Below are positions 23,594-34,290 of a DNA stretch of 64,000 nt, one piece after another. Below the pieces are notes generated by a model. That model was not told the origin of the DNA. It worked only from the letters and a program-made list of their open reading frames with translations, and made no database searches. The stretch lies in the NCBI GenBank assembly GCA_918026815.1, contig CAKJVC010000037.1, positions 62,001 through 126,000 of the forward strand. The letters are read 5' to 3'. The number at the start of each line of letters is the position of its first letter. Position 1 is the stretch's first letter. The translations under genes and the position numbers were made by a program. Source of the DNA: Chalara sp. BL73 (lineage: Eukaryota > Ascomycota > Leotiomycetes > Helotiales).

Positions 23594-25341
23594 TCAAATA
23601 TGCAGAAGCTCGAACTCCGATGAAAACCGATTAATCAGAAGCACAATTCCAGCATCCTCAAATAACCTTTTGACCTCCTCAGACTCCTTGGCGGGCGCTG
23701 GCCTCCAACTGTCGAAGGCCAGCAGGACACGCTTCAAAAGAGGCACCTTATCCCGCTGCCCTATGAGCTCGCGCAGGTATCCGAGCTCTTTGCCCTGGCA
23801 ATGTTCTGCACAATTAAGTATTAGTGGTTTTTTCTTCAGGCAAGAACGGCGCCGTTCATTAGCTATTCATTGAGATCAGTTCGGAAAGGTACTCACTGAT
23901 TGTCAGCTCCACGAGAGATGGGGGCAGAACTTCAAGAAGACTGTACTCTTTCACCAGTTGGTCACCATCTTCTACCCCACTATCTGAGCCAATATGACCT
24001 ATCTCTCTGTCCTCTGCAGACTCTGGATCTCCTAGAAGTGTCTTTGCAGACACCATAAGCGCTCTTAAATTGTTGAAATCAGTGAGCGGGCCTATTGGCA
24101 GTGGGTCGATCTCGCCCATATAAGATTCGTCGTCAGAGATGGCCAGAGCCTCCAGGGTCTCTTTAAGATGTTGAATACCTTCGCCAACTAGTGAATGAAG
24201 CGAATCGTTAGTATGCTCAATTAACATCGTGGGCGAATCTTGCCATGGAACTAGAGGTCTAAGAACTATCAATACATTTCTGAGGAAGAAACTCATGATC
24301 CCCAACAACGGCCCCTCCGTTTTCATAACTCAACCGCTTTAGATTCGGAAAACTTCTCAAAAGTTGCACCAAAGTATCGCTTTCGACACAGCTATATTGC
24401 AGATTCAAATCTTCGATCTGGAATGTCATTCTATCATGAAGTGGGTCTTCTCCCTGGAGCATATGGACTGTCATTATCAGCTGACAAAATCAAAATTAGC
24501 AGAGGTGATTAAAATTTTGTTACCGAACAGTTTCTTAACACTCTTCGGCTTCATGAATGGCAACACTTCAGGTATACCAAGCCCATACTCGGTGTCATGA
24601 TAAGCCACACTGATCCTATGCAGTTTCGATAACGAGCCCTGGGTTTCTAAATGACCCTCGTTTTGCAATCTTGCAGCACGATTTAAGATATATGCAAGGT
24701 GCTGCTCGCTGTCATTAAAAACTGTCATCCTTAGTACCAGGATTATCTCCACAAATCTCCAACTGTAATCCAGGCTCTCGCCACAAAAGAGATGAAAAGG
24801 CCAAGACTCACAGCAACCAAAAGATTCAAGATCAATCTCCCTCAAGTTCTCCAGATACGGCAGAAGCAGCGCCATAAAGGCGTCCCAATCCCCCTCCCTA
24901 AATTTAGCAATCCAATCTAGCGCGCTATCCTCTGCAGGACACCACCCGCGAATCTTCTGTTCACAGACCGCTACATCTTCCTCTGAAAGAATGCCGGTGC
25001 GAAACGGCTCATCTTCGAAACGGCTCTCGCCCACGATACGTTTAAACCTCCGCCCAATCTCGGGTTCCTTGATTACTCGCTGTAAGAGCAGCGGGAGGGA
25101 ATTCTCGCTTTGAGTGATGTTAGGCAAAGGTGTCTTGACTTTGGTGGGAAGGAAGGCTATACCCCCTGAAATAAAATGTTTCATAGAGGACCGGTGTCGT
25201 CAGGGTGTTCAAGCTCCTTGAGCAGAGCGCGAGATGGGCAAGGTCTTGGCCGTTGCTGTGCTTGTTGGCTAGGAGGTTGTCTCTGCTTACCCAATCTATA
25301 ATCTGCAGGAGGAGTTCGTTGGATACGGATTGTAGTGGCAT
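23594..25341 (-). pseudogene. F-box protein gene with a single-base frameshift
   Basis: Four exons, 25341-24524, 24467-24276, 24187-23897 and 23805-23594, join with consistent phases. The N terminus MPLQSVSNELLLQIIDWVSRDN...LALCSRSLNTLTTPVLYETF is a fungal F-box-like motif. The rest is leucine-rich, with segments such as LPPSLVELTI and GEGIQHLKETLEALAI typical of fungal F-box/LRR proteins. The frame is broken once in exon 1. The F-box frame runs to the five-G run near 25157-25161, and the continuation (IAFLPTKVKTPLPNI) is in the next frame. Removing one G would give about 503 residues. No other stop occurs, so this is either a homopolymer sequencing error, a recent loss-of-function allele, or less likely an undetected splice. 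Expected role: SCF substrate adaptor; target unknown. Confidence 0.65.
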
Positions 25342-25950
25342 TATAACATAGCTTTTAGAGATGATATAGGTGCAAAATAAGCATGTAGGTTGGAGCAATT
25401 CTTGAATGAGATGTTGTGAGCTTTAAGCATTGAAGAGAGTCGATTTTGGCATGGGAGGTTTCTAGGCAACCGAGGGGTTCAGGGGTCTCGGCATCTTGCT
25501 GGAATTTTCGGGAGGTTGTGAGTGGCGGGATTTTGCGAGCAGAGGTGATTATAAGTGGAAATTCCTACTTTAGCAGCTCTGGGGTCTTACTATTAGAGAA
25601 GAGCAATGCGAAAAAGGGGAAATGCAGCCTAGAGCGTATGTCACATGGGTTGTCACGTGATATTACTTTTTGATTGGGACGTTAATTGCTTTGATGTAAC
25701 CAGACGACTTTATGCAAGAATATGATTATCCCTCACTTCCTATCCATTTGCTTTTGAAGAATCTCAGTTGGAGCGCACACCTTTAAAGCATATTCTGGGC
25801 AGGAGCGCAGAAGCTTCTCATTCGCCTCTGTACATTCTGTCCTTCGAACAAGCTATAATGTAAGTTTACTGTTAATCATAAATCCTTCAGATCTATGATT
25901 CTACATAAAATGCCGCAGGTAGAGCCTTAAGCCGAACAAGACACGTCTAA
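25342..25950. promoter_or_regulatory. Spacer with TCACGTGA box upstream of the F-box gene
   Basis: 609 bp between the 3' end of the SET gene and the F-box start (both minus strand). The palindromic TCACGTGA at 25653-25660 lies about 315 bp upstream of the F-box ATG. No gene is visible. Confidence 0.35.
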
Positions 25951-26973
25951 TCATATTCCTTCCCGCCAAAGCCACTTTTCGAACCCCTCCTCCCTTAGTC
26001 CCTTCGGCACATCCTTAACTTTACTCTCCCACTTTTTCGTCGTGCCAAAGTTATTATGCTTATTTGGTTCCGTAACAAACGGCAGGACCTCTTCCGCATT
26101 GGCACTATCTCCACCCTCACTTATATTCTTCAGATCCACGTACCTCTTCGCAAAAACGCTCGCTCTAGCTTGATCACCATGCATGATGACAACCTGGAAG
26201 ATATCCCAATACAAGTTCGGCAGTCTATCATCATTGATCCCTTCCTCCTTCATGATATCCAGCAGCTTCTTGCCGTTGGCGAGAACTTTCTCGGGATTGT
26301 GGCGCGCCGAGTCCCAATTTCCGATCTCGTGGTCGAGAGCTTTCGCTTGTGTGATGAGCGCATCACTCTTCTTTAGTTCGTCGGGAGGCAAAGAACACAA
26401 GTTGCACCTGCAATCGAAATTGAAATGCTCTTTTAACGTTGCCTTCCTCTCCTTGGAAGCACCGCCTTCGAGGTAGCTCAACGTAATCTCCTCGCCTTCC
26501 GCGATGGGGCTTAACGCATACACCGTCTGCTGTTTGAGCTTCTTGTTCCAGTTCTGTTTTGCATTTGGGCGACAACTATGGTTTATCCTCGACACATTGA
26601 GGAACACGCCTCCGACCTCACTGCCAGGGCCTAATGGGTAGCCATTGCTCCTGATGATATTGCTAAGGATACCTTTCTCGGAAGGGAAGTTGTTGTGTAG
26701 AGACAGGAAGCCGCGTTGAGAGTCTCTATCTAAAGAGCGGAGAGCCTTGGCAAGGTCGGTTTCAACGGTAGACATGGAAGTGATACAGTCGGTAGTCAAA
26801 AGGGGCGGATCGCTTAATATGAGGGTCCCAGGCTTAATGGGACGGGTAGCAAAGAGAGCCTTTCCTTTCCCAGGGGCAGTATCAAGTTTCCATGTTTGCT
26901 CCCTTTCGGACGCATCCTTTGCGCTGTCTGAATATTTCGAATCTGTATTTTGAGCTGTGCGTGGAGGGTCCAT
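25951..26973 (-). CDS. SET-domain protein (SMYD/SET5-like split SET)
   Basis: Single exon, 340 residues. The SET core begins at KALFATRPIKPGTLILSDPPLL (about residues 38-59). NHSCRPNA at 131-138 is the AdoMet-binding RINHSCxPNA motif. EEITLSYLEG at about 161-170 supplies the conserved tyrosine (Y167). A CRCNLC cysteine set at 188-193 is the post-SET zinc site. Between these lies a short insert, as in fungal SMYD-like proteins without a MYND finger. The C-terminal half is helical, TPR-like, with DQARASVFAKRYVDLKN. Likely a protein lysine methyltransferase; substrate unknown, and histone specificity cannot be inferred. The gene is divergent from the NAT gene and shares its upstream region. Confidence 0.88.
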   Translation of the reverse strand: MDPPRTAQNTDSKYSDSAKDASEREQTWKLDTAPGKGKALFATRPIKPGTLILSDPPLLTTDCITSMSTVETDLAKALRSLDRDSQRGFLSLHNNFPSEKGILSNIIRSNGYPLGPGSEVGGVFLNVSRINHSCRPNAKQNWNKKLKQQTVYALSPIAEGEEITLSYLEGGASKERKATLKEHFNFDCRCNLCSLPPDELKKSDALITQAKALDHEIGNWDSARHNPEKVLANGKKLLDIMKEEGINDDRLPNLYWDIFQVVIMHGDQARASVFAKRYVDLKNISEGGDSANAEEVLPFVTEPNKHNNFGTTKKWESKVKDVPKGLREEGFEKWLWREGI

Positions 26974-27985
26974 CCTGCCTTTCGAGCTCCAGATACTATA
27001 AACTCAATATGGTGGAGGCTGACATGGAATATGTATGTTGATCTTATTTCTGGGTATCCAGTGTCTCGCTTTATCTTTTGAATTTTTCACTTTTTCCTCC
27101 ATTTACTCCCAAAAAGGTAAAATAGTCGAGGCGGTGACTTCATACCACGTGACACGCACATTTCGACGAAGTGCTTTCAGAAAGTGTCGCTCCATGAGCC
27201 AACGCCAATCTGTTTGAAACTTCAAGCCTAGATTTCTGGCTTCATGCAGTACATCTGAATCATTTTGATGGTATCCAGACTCTTCAACCCAGGATGTGAT
27301 ATTTAACCATTCAATCGTTGCCAGTGAGTCTTGCTATGATCTTGCTCACACTCACGATTTTACCCAACATCCATTGATTCGCGTGAGTTCTCTTTTAAAA
27401 CATGAGCGAGAGAACCTGTACTTAGAACTATTTGTTAGTTTATCACAAATTCAGATTGAGCGATATAAATATGCAGAGTTGATCGCAATATTGTCTGATC
27501 ATCTCATCGACCGCTTTATTCCAAGTAGCCTTTCATCTCCTCTCCCCGCCAGATATCTCCTTGGATGATATCCCATCTCCCATATCCCTTCATTATTGAC
27601 ATGCCCCTTTCGACATCGTAAGCGAAGGGGAATATAATAATCACGTGAAATATGACGTGATTGGAGCTTGTGCGACCTTATGCCTTTCCATTTAGAAGAG
27701 GATCCTTTTGGGCCCTAAGACTGATGGAAACCTTTTAATAAGATCAAAATACTCAAATCACATTGAGATAGTGCTCTCCTTCCAGTAGTTGGTACTGAAG
27801 TCTCGCTAAGAGCATCGGTAGAACCCGCTTGTCAGGGGAAGGCTAGAACATATTACTCAGTCCCACTATTGACTCATTCATACTCTGTGCCCAGATTTTA
27901 CTTATAAAACCACCTCAAATCTCCCGTTATTTTCAGGAGTACCTCATTGAAGAAGAAGCGAGACAGGGTGTAGTTTACTCTCAAC
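26974..27985. promoter_or_regulatory. Divergent SET/NAT promoter region with CACGTG and TGACGTGA sites
   Basis: About 1 kb between divergent genes. CCACGTGA is at 27145-27152, about 175 bp upstream of the SET gene. TCACGTGA at 27641-27648 and TGACGTGA at 27653-27660 sit 12 bp apart, about 330 bp upstream of the NAT gene. These look like bHLH and CRE/bZIP-type sites. No gene is seen. Confidence 0.4.
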
Positions 27986-29144
27986 ATGGCATCGGCATAC
28001 ACTCCTGAGCAGATAGTGGCGTGGGAAGATCATGTCGAGCTTCCCACACGCTTCCGCAAATCTCAATCACCCGAACTTACAATAGAGTACCTAACCTCGC
28101 TTCATGTTCATCAGATTGCGGCAGCACCATATGAAAATCTGCTTCTGCATTATTCTCCCCACCACTCCGTTTCTCTCGAGTAAGGTCTACCATTGTTTTG
28201 ATTATGCTTTAAGGAAAATAGCCTCTAAATAGGAGCCTCAAACCAACATATAATTCCACAAAATTTAGACATGCTTGTGTAGTCTTCATATCGCACATAA
28301 GCTAATTAAAATCCAGTCCACAAGTCCTCTTCAAGAAAATCGTTCTCGACAAACGAGGCCGAGGAGGTTACTGCATGGAGAACAGTCTATGCTTCAATCA
28401 CATTCTCAAAGGTCTTGGGTTTGAAGTCTACACCGCAGGCGTGCGAATCCGGCCCCGATATGGTGGCGTGCCGAAAGGCGATTACACTGGGTGGTAGTCT
28501 CCCTCCCACATCTCACGCGTCTCCCCACACAAGCTGAAGCTGACAGGGTCCACATTGTCAATATCGTCACCCTCCCCGGTGGAGTGAAATACATGGTGGA
28601 CGTCGGTTTTGGCGGCGACGGAGCGACAAAGCCTTTACCGCTCGTTCCCAACACGCCCACGCACAACCTCGGGACCCAAGAAATCCAGCTTTCATACTCC
28701 AACATCCCTCCCCAAACCACTCGGCATTCCGCGCAGAAATTCTGGATCTACCAATACCGAAACTCCCCCACCTCTCCCTGGAACGACTTCTACGCTTTCG
28801 CGGAGTTCGAATTCTTTCCCAATGATTTCGAGGTCATGAACTATTACACGAGCACGAGCGAGGGCGAAACGAACTTTCAGACCCGAAGGGTGCTTGTGAT
28901 TCGATTTTTGAGAGAGGGAGAGAGGATTGTGGGAAAGGCCATGCTTGTGGATGGTTTGGTGAAAAGGAACCTCGGGGGCAAGACAGAGACGGTGGTCGAG
29001 TGCAAGACAGAGAATGAGAGGGTCAAGGCCCTGGAGGAGCATTTTGCGATTGTGTTGACGGAGGAGGAGCGCGACAGTGTTAGAGGTCGGAATGTGGATC
29101 TTGGAGGTGGGACGGTGGATTTTCCTGACACGACGCTAGCCTGA
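27986..29144 (+). CDS. Arylamine N-acetyltransferase family protein
   Basis: Transfers an acyl group (acetyl, or malonyl in some fungi) from CoA to arylamines. Three exons, 27986-28179, 28317-28493 and 28547-29144, give 322 residues. The catalytic triad is complete: C84 in RGGYCMEN, H126 in GWVHIVNIV and D142 in YMVDVGFGG. The second intron (28494-28546) is partly open in one frame. Splicing it gives GDYTGWVHIVNIVTLPGG, the expected family sequence, and moves the His to its proper place. Length and motifs are those of fungal NATs that detoxify aromatic amines such as plant benzoxazolinone products. An alpha/beta hydrolase lies tail-to-tail 238 bp away, and an SDR is 2.6 kb downstream. Confidence 0.93.
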
Positions 29145-29382
29145 TTTTTGGTGTAAATGACCGATTACACTTGTGCGAATTTGGAGATCGAACTCAGTAT
29201 GTCAAGTTTCGTTTTGAATAGCGCTAGGTAGACTTTTATCCTCCTAAACATCTATAGAGTATGGCTTAGAACGATGCACATTTAGAATTTTCGAAAGAAA
29301 CCATCCAAGGCGTGCTCCTTATGCCGCTTTATGGTAAGAGACAAATGAGTAAAATACTTCTAACAGGAGAGAGACATCGCGG

Positions 29383-30222
29383 CTACAACTCCTCAAGAAC
29401 CTTCCCCAGCTCGATGAGCATGTCACGTAACTTCTCCGGCTCCACGGCCTGCGCACTATGCCCGGCATCAATGTCCTTCACGATCCACTGCACGCCTGTT
29501 CCCTGCATCATCATATCCTGCACCGCAGGTGGGACCGCCGCATCCTTCAAGGTGCGGATATAAGCCAAACTACCCGCGTAATCCTCCTCATCCCACGATG
29601 CTCGCGGACTAGGACCCATAAACGACGCCAGGCTGGGACATCGCGTCGACAGAACCATGGCATCTTGGAGGGCTTGCGGCCCTAGGTCACCATAAAGCGG
29701 TGGCGCCGGGTCTTCGCAAGTTATGAGATTTCTGGTTTCCTGCACTCGTGAGTTTTACAAAATAGAGCGGTTGAAGAGGAGCTGTGGTGAGGATCATACA
29801 TCGATACTTATGTGCGGGGGCAATTTCCCGCCAAAGGCATCCACCATGCTTGAACCGTCCCCTCCCTTGACCAGCAGACTCGCTAGGAATATCTGGCCGA
29901 GCACGCCGTTCTTCCCCTCCTTCACTCTCGCCTTCTTACCAAGTCCCGCGGCGGCAGCGGAGCCCGGGATTCCGCTGTAGCTGTGCATGACGAGTATGAC
30001 ATCATGCTGCTCGATGTCCAGGATGGGGAGAATGAGGCTGTTGCGGATGTAATCGGCGTCATCTTGCGCCGTAGCGTTAATGCCGCCCATGGATGGGAGG
30101 AGCGCGGAGCATGTGGGATGGCCGGCCACTTGAAGGAGGTACAGGAGGTATGCGTAGTGCGAGGGGTTTTGGGATCCGCCAGGCAGGATAAGGAAGATGG
30201 GGCGCGATGGTGGGCGGGGCAT
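29383..30222 (-). CDS. Alpha/beta hydrolase (AB hydrolase-1 type)
   Basis: Two exons, 30222-29800 and 29739-29383, joined in phase 0 (GHISID|ETRNLITC region), give 259 residues. The core opens with PIFLILPGGSQNPSHYAYLL, where a GGS replaces the usual HG oxyanion motif. The nucleophile serine lies in VMHSYSGIPG. The catalytic His is in IDAGHSAQAVEPEKL near the C terminus. This is the small fungal hydrolase family often annotated as hydrolase_4 or salicylate esterase-like (MES-type). No signal peptide is present. Substrate unknown. It is convergent with the NAT gene; fungal NATs sometimes pair with hydrolases that release their amine substrate, so the pairing deserves attention but proves nothing. 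Confidence 0.82.
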
Positions 30223-31052
30223 TGCTACAGCTCGCAGTTTGGATCGGGAGGATAATTGTGAGTGATGGATGTCTTGTCAGCTTTGATTTGGAGATCTACT
30301 TAGAAACTTTCATCCTTTTTATACCCCTCTTGACATCTAATATGTACATGAAAAGCGCTGCCGCACTCACGCCTAGATTCATTCTATTTTCATAAGCACT
30401 TGACTTGTTGTAGATATCTGCTCCTTAACAGATGAATCATCCATGCACAAGCATTGGCCAGTAATTACGAAGAATCACTTGGCACAGATTTTTGGGCTAA
30501 AAGAGACAATACTAACCCAGATCGTGTGAGATAAAACAGACGAGAGGTTTTTTGAACGAGCTTAAAGATAAGATTGTGCCACATTGGATAGCACAACAGA
30601 TACAGAATCCATCTTATAAGTGTACCAGAGAGACAGACACATGTAAAGCCAGGAGGCATATGTCAATTATCTCCAACTATGGCCACGACCAGGGCAAAAT
30701 ATTAAAGGCAAAACTGATAGAACGATGAGTCCGATACTTATCCATCTCACAAAAGTAATGTTAGTGGATGTTGCGGTCACAGTTTCACATCGAAAGGGAA
30801 ATCTTGGTGATTGGGGATGTTGCTTGCTAACCTGATTGGCAAGGTTCACAACCACAGGAAAGGCCGCAGGCCAATTTCAACACCAAGGAAACAAGCGAGC
30901 GAGGATAACCCTCATCCCCAAAAAAAGAGTATTACATAGTATTTCGATTCATTTTTAAACACGCGGTCTCTTTGGTGTTCTCACCATATAGTAGTATAAA
31001 AAAAAAAAAATCACCCAGAAAGAAAAAGGGCTGAAGCAAAAAGAAACTTAAA
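30223..31052. other. Intergenic spacer
   Basis: No gene is recognisable. A poly-A tract lies near 31000-31012. A run of five T on the minus strand, at about 31038-31042, lies just after the tRNA and could be its Pol III terminator. Confidence 0.4.
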
Positions 31053-31153
31053 CGACACCTGTGTGATTCGAACACACGCTCCCGAAGGAAATGCCTAACA
31101 GGCTTGTTTTACAACATAGCAGGGCATCGCGTTAACCTCTCCGCCAAAGTGCC
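31053..31153 (-). tRNA. tRNA-Ser (anticodon GCU) with a 20-nt intron
   Basis: On the minus strand the 5' arm GGCACTT pairs with the 3' arm AGGTGTC, with G as discriminator base. The D-arm is GCG...CGC with AGAGGTTAA in the loop. The anticodon stem is ATGCC/GGCAT. The loop reads CTGCTA, then an intron of about 20 nt (TGTTGTAAAACAAGCCTGTT), then A, placing the anticodon GCT at positions 34-36 and the intron at the canonical 37/38 site. The long variable arm (TCCTTCGGGA) is the class II type expected for serine. The T-arm is GTGTG-TTCGAAT-CACAC. A T-run follows downstream. CCA is not encoded, as normal for eukaryotes. Confidence 0.9.
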
Positions 31154-31723
31154 ATATTGTGATTGCGAGGCCGGATATAATAATTTATAATGTTTAAATA
31201 TTTTCGCCAAGATCTCTCAGCACATCCTAGCCTCCACGAGTTTTGCTGTCCGATTCCAATACCTACTGTACTTTAACATGCCTATAATATCATAGAGGCA
31301 TTGTGCATATTTATCTAATTATACAAGAGCATAATATAGTCCAGCTAGTGCATTAAACGATTCTCCGTTCACAATAATACTCTTGTGTCACGATTTTTTT
31401 ATGTGATTCTTTGGGTTCTTCGCAACTGTAGCCGGGTATTCTGGTGTGCCTGTAGCAATACCGTACAGCGTGCCCTACAGTGGTGGTGGGGACTTTCAGC
31501 AATCCCACCTTTTGCCATTCACGGCCATTCACCAGTCTTTCTTGCGTTACATCTCTGTCTTTTTCTCCGCTGCAACTCGTGTTCACTGTCGTGTTTTGGT
31601 AATATTGTTTTGCTGTTCATTAATCCATTTTATACTGTTTTAAAATTCTAGTCCATTGCTAGTTGTAATCTTTACCATTCACACCTCTCCAGTATCTCCA
31701 AATCATCGCACGCGCACCCCGAG
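31154..31723. other. Intergenic spacer
   Basis: Upstream flanks of both the tRNA and the SDR gene. No gene is seen. Confidence 0.4.
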
Positions 31724-32464
31724 ATGGCAAGGTCCTTCAATCACAAAGTTATTGTAGTCACGGGAGCAGCATCTGGTATTGGAAGAGCAACAAGTATCAA
31801 GTTATCTCAATTAGGTGCCAACCTTGCGCTATGCGATATTAACCAGGATGGCCTCGCTCAAACACTCAGTCAGCTTGAAAAAGTATATCACACATTTTCC
31901 ATCGTTGATGTCGGATCTACAGAAGCAGTGAACAACTTCATTGCATCCGTAGTCAGGAAGCACGGCCACATCGACCACATCTTCAATTGTGCCGGCGTGA
32001 ATCCTACCGCCATCCCCACAGCCGAGATCACTGACGCCTACTGGGACAAGCTCATCAACGCCAACCTAAAAGGCACGTTCAACATCACCCGAGCCTGCAT
32101 CCCTCATCTCCAATCCGGCGCCTCGTTCGTGAATGTCTCATCAACCTGTGGCCTTCAGCCCAACGCCAAGTTTCCCGTATATTGCGCGACCAAGTATGCA
32201 GTGATTGGCTTCTCGAAATCTATTGCGCTGGAGCTCGGTCCAAAGGGCATCAGGACGAATATCTTGGCGCCGGGGTATATCGATACCCCAACCAACGCTT
32301 CAGTGGTGGAGGGCCCGGAGAGTGTGGCAAGGGCGGCGGGCGGAGTTAGCTTAGGTAGGGTTGGGACGCCGGAGGAGATTGCTGATGTTGTTGCTTTCTT
32401 GTTTAGCGAGGACAGTCGTTATATGAACGGAAGCGTGGTTGAGGTATCTGGGGGCTTGATATAA
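31724..32464 (+). CDS. Short-chain dehydrogenase/reductase
   Basis: Single exon, 246 residues, the classical SDR length. The Rossmann cofactor motif TGAASGIG is at 13-20. D38 follows the second strand (ALCDIN), pointing to NAD(H) rather than NADP(H). NCAG is at 88-91. The catalytic set is S139/S140, Y153 and K157 (YCATK). The C terminus ends GSVVEVSGGLI, as in FabG-like 3-oxoacyl reductases and sugar-alcohol dehydrogenases. Substrate cannot be told from the sequence. The absence of introns sets it apart from most neighbours; SDRs are often transferred horizontally, but base use is not obviously different. Confidence 0.9.
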   Translation: MARSFNHKVIVVTGAASGIGRATSIKLSQLGANLALCDINQDGLAQTLSQLEKVYHTFSIVDVGSTEAVNNFIASVVRKHGHIDHIFNCAGVNPTAIPTAEITDAYWDKLINANLKGTFNITRACIPHLQSGASFVNVSSTCGLQPNAKFPVYCATKYAVIGFSKSIALELGPKGIRTNILAPGYIDTPTNASVVEGPESVARAAGGVSLGRVGTPEEIADVVAFLFSEDSRYMNGSVVEVSGGLI

Positions 32465-33307
32465 TAGTCAAATGATGAGAATCGATTCTGCCAAGAGACT
32501 CATTTTCAAATCTTCTTCTCTGTTCTGTTTCAAAGCCCGGGTGCCTTCATACCAATCCTGCTCCAGATCTTTCTTATTCTACTATCTCCCCAAGAATTTC
32601 CTCAGCCTTCTCTCGCACAGCACAGCAACACCTTCCTTGTAAGGGTGCCACCACTTAATGAGTCGAGCAATAGTAAGAAACGATACGGGTAGTCGTTCGG
32701 GGCCACCCACCCCCATTTTCCTTACTACTTTACAATTAAGAAAGTAGGTGACCCGGAGGACTAATTGCAACTAGTAATGACGAGAAAATATATTGATACG
32801 TAAACCGGGCAGAGATTCCCCAAAGGGTCCAGCTCGGGTCAAGCGTAGCCGAGCCTATGGTCTTGTGGCTTCACAGCAATTTGCCCTCATCCCCATGTCC
32901 CTGGCATTGGCATAGAGCATTGCAGCTTGAGGAAAGAAGAGCCTTTTCTATTTCAACTACCATGCTCGTCCTTGAGCTAATGAAACAGAGGACTTTCTCA
33001 CACTCTGTCCAATGCTACAGAACTCACCATTTCAAACCCGCCACGTCCAAAAAGCATACAATACTTGCCGCATTCGTTGGCTCGAGTCAGCCTGCCTTGT
33101 TCGAGGACTCTAGAACAACATGCCAGCCCTCTAATCAATCGCTCGCAGCGACTTATCGCCAGAACTTGGAGGCTTCGTGTTGCTGTCGAGCATCCATTCA
33201 ATGGCGGAGTGCAGGTGTGGCTCTAAATTTCACTCTGTATGTCATTCGCATTTGCTACGAACATGGACGACATACCGGTGAGGAAACTTGATTGCCCTTG
33301 ATCTTGG
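32465..33307. other. Spacer at the edge of the degenerate region
   Basis: No intact gene. The open frame at 32857-33291 has no recognisable features. If it is the 5' part of the adjoining rhamnosidase-like pseudogene, it is too decayed for me to show. Confidence 0.3.
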
Positions 33308-34290
33308 GGGCCCCGATTATACGGTGAACACAGGCGATCTAGGCTTCATTCGAAATCTGTACCCAAAGCTCCAGAAAGCCGATTGCACGCGTGCAGGAAA
33401 AAGTTGACCAGCTAGACGTGGTGAGTATGGCAGGCATTTGGGCCATGGATGGTGACTATTATAATAAACCCCGATCCGGAGCAACAATAAAATACAATTC
33501 CCTTTACATGATTGCATTGGAAAAGCTTGGAGCTGGCTTGGCAATGCTCATTCGCAAACTCTTTGCCTCGATACTTCCCCCCCAAAAAAAACAACAAGTG
33601 ATCAATTCTTTGCTCTTCAATTCGAGGACTGGCGTTTATGGCGCATCTGGAAATGACCGCGATATCATCTATGGGGATGCAAACGCGCTTGCTCTACTGG
33701 CTGGGCCTCCCGATTCCACTGAGCAACGCTCTTCAATCCTTGGAAGGCTGCGCGAGCTATACTCTCCTGCGGGCTGTCTGTCTGTCCTTTGATACAGATT
33801 CGGGCGACATAGAAACCCCGGTAGTCTCTCCCACTATGAATGGCTGGCATGCAGAGGGTGCACTTCAGACGCCAGATCATTTCAAAGACGCACTAGAGAT
33901 ATGGAGTCCCTGCTGGGCGCCATGGTCGATGTCACTACGGACTTCTACTTAGGAGCATATTGGGAGTTCCCAACCCCTCAAGGCAAGCTTCACATGGATC
34001 ACTTTTGCTCGCTGGCGCATCTATTCTCATCCTTGCCTGTCTATCAGCTTAGCAAGTAGCGCTAGACGTATTTTCGGAACAGATTGGTTGGATTTTATTT
34101 TACACTGCGGCCTCTGTGGGACTTTCTTATCTATCTTGATTACGCTAAGGAACGAGTCCCAACTAGTGGCGCTATTTCTGTATATTAGACTAAGAATGCC
34201 GGTCCTGAGGTCTACAAGTTTAAGCTGGAACTCTCCGCTTCGCTTGGGACGAAGGCTATTATAAATTTTTCCCTAGCCTATGCGGAATGA
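33308..34290 (+). pseudogene. Degraded alpha-L-rhamnosidase-like (GH78, six-hairpin) gene fragment
   Basis: Pieces of a six-hairpin glycosidase occur in order on the plus strand but in changing frames and across stops. They are NTGDLGFIRNLYPKLQKA (near 33330), SGATIKYNSLYMIALEKLG, then INSLLFNSRTGVYGASGNDR and IIYGDANALALLAG, then SPTMNGWHAEGAL, then FYLGAYWEFPTPQGKLHMDH, and a beta-sandwich-like end (EVYKFKLELSASLGTKAI). The order matches the catalytic and C-terminal parts of GH78 alpha-L-rhamnosidases. The N-terminal half is missing or unrecognisable. At least three frame changes and several stops mean no functional enzyme can be made. Family assignment is from pattern memory. Confidence 0.55.

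Noticed and set aside
23556..23873. Plus-strand open frame over the F-box gene's last exons
   Set aside because: Antisense shadow; the minus strand gives a phase-consistent, leucine-rich coding sequence.
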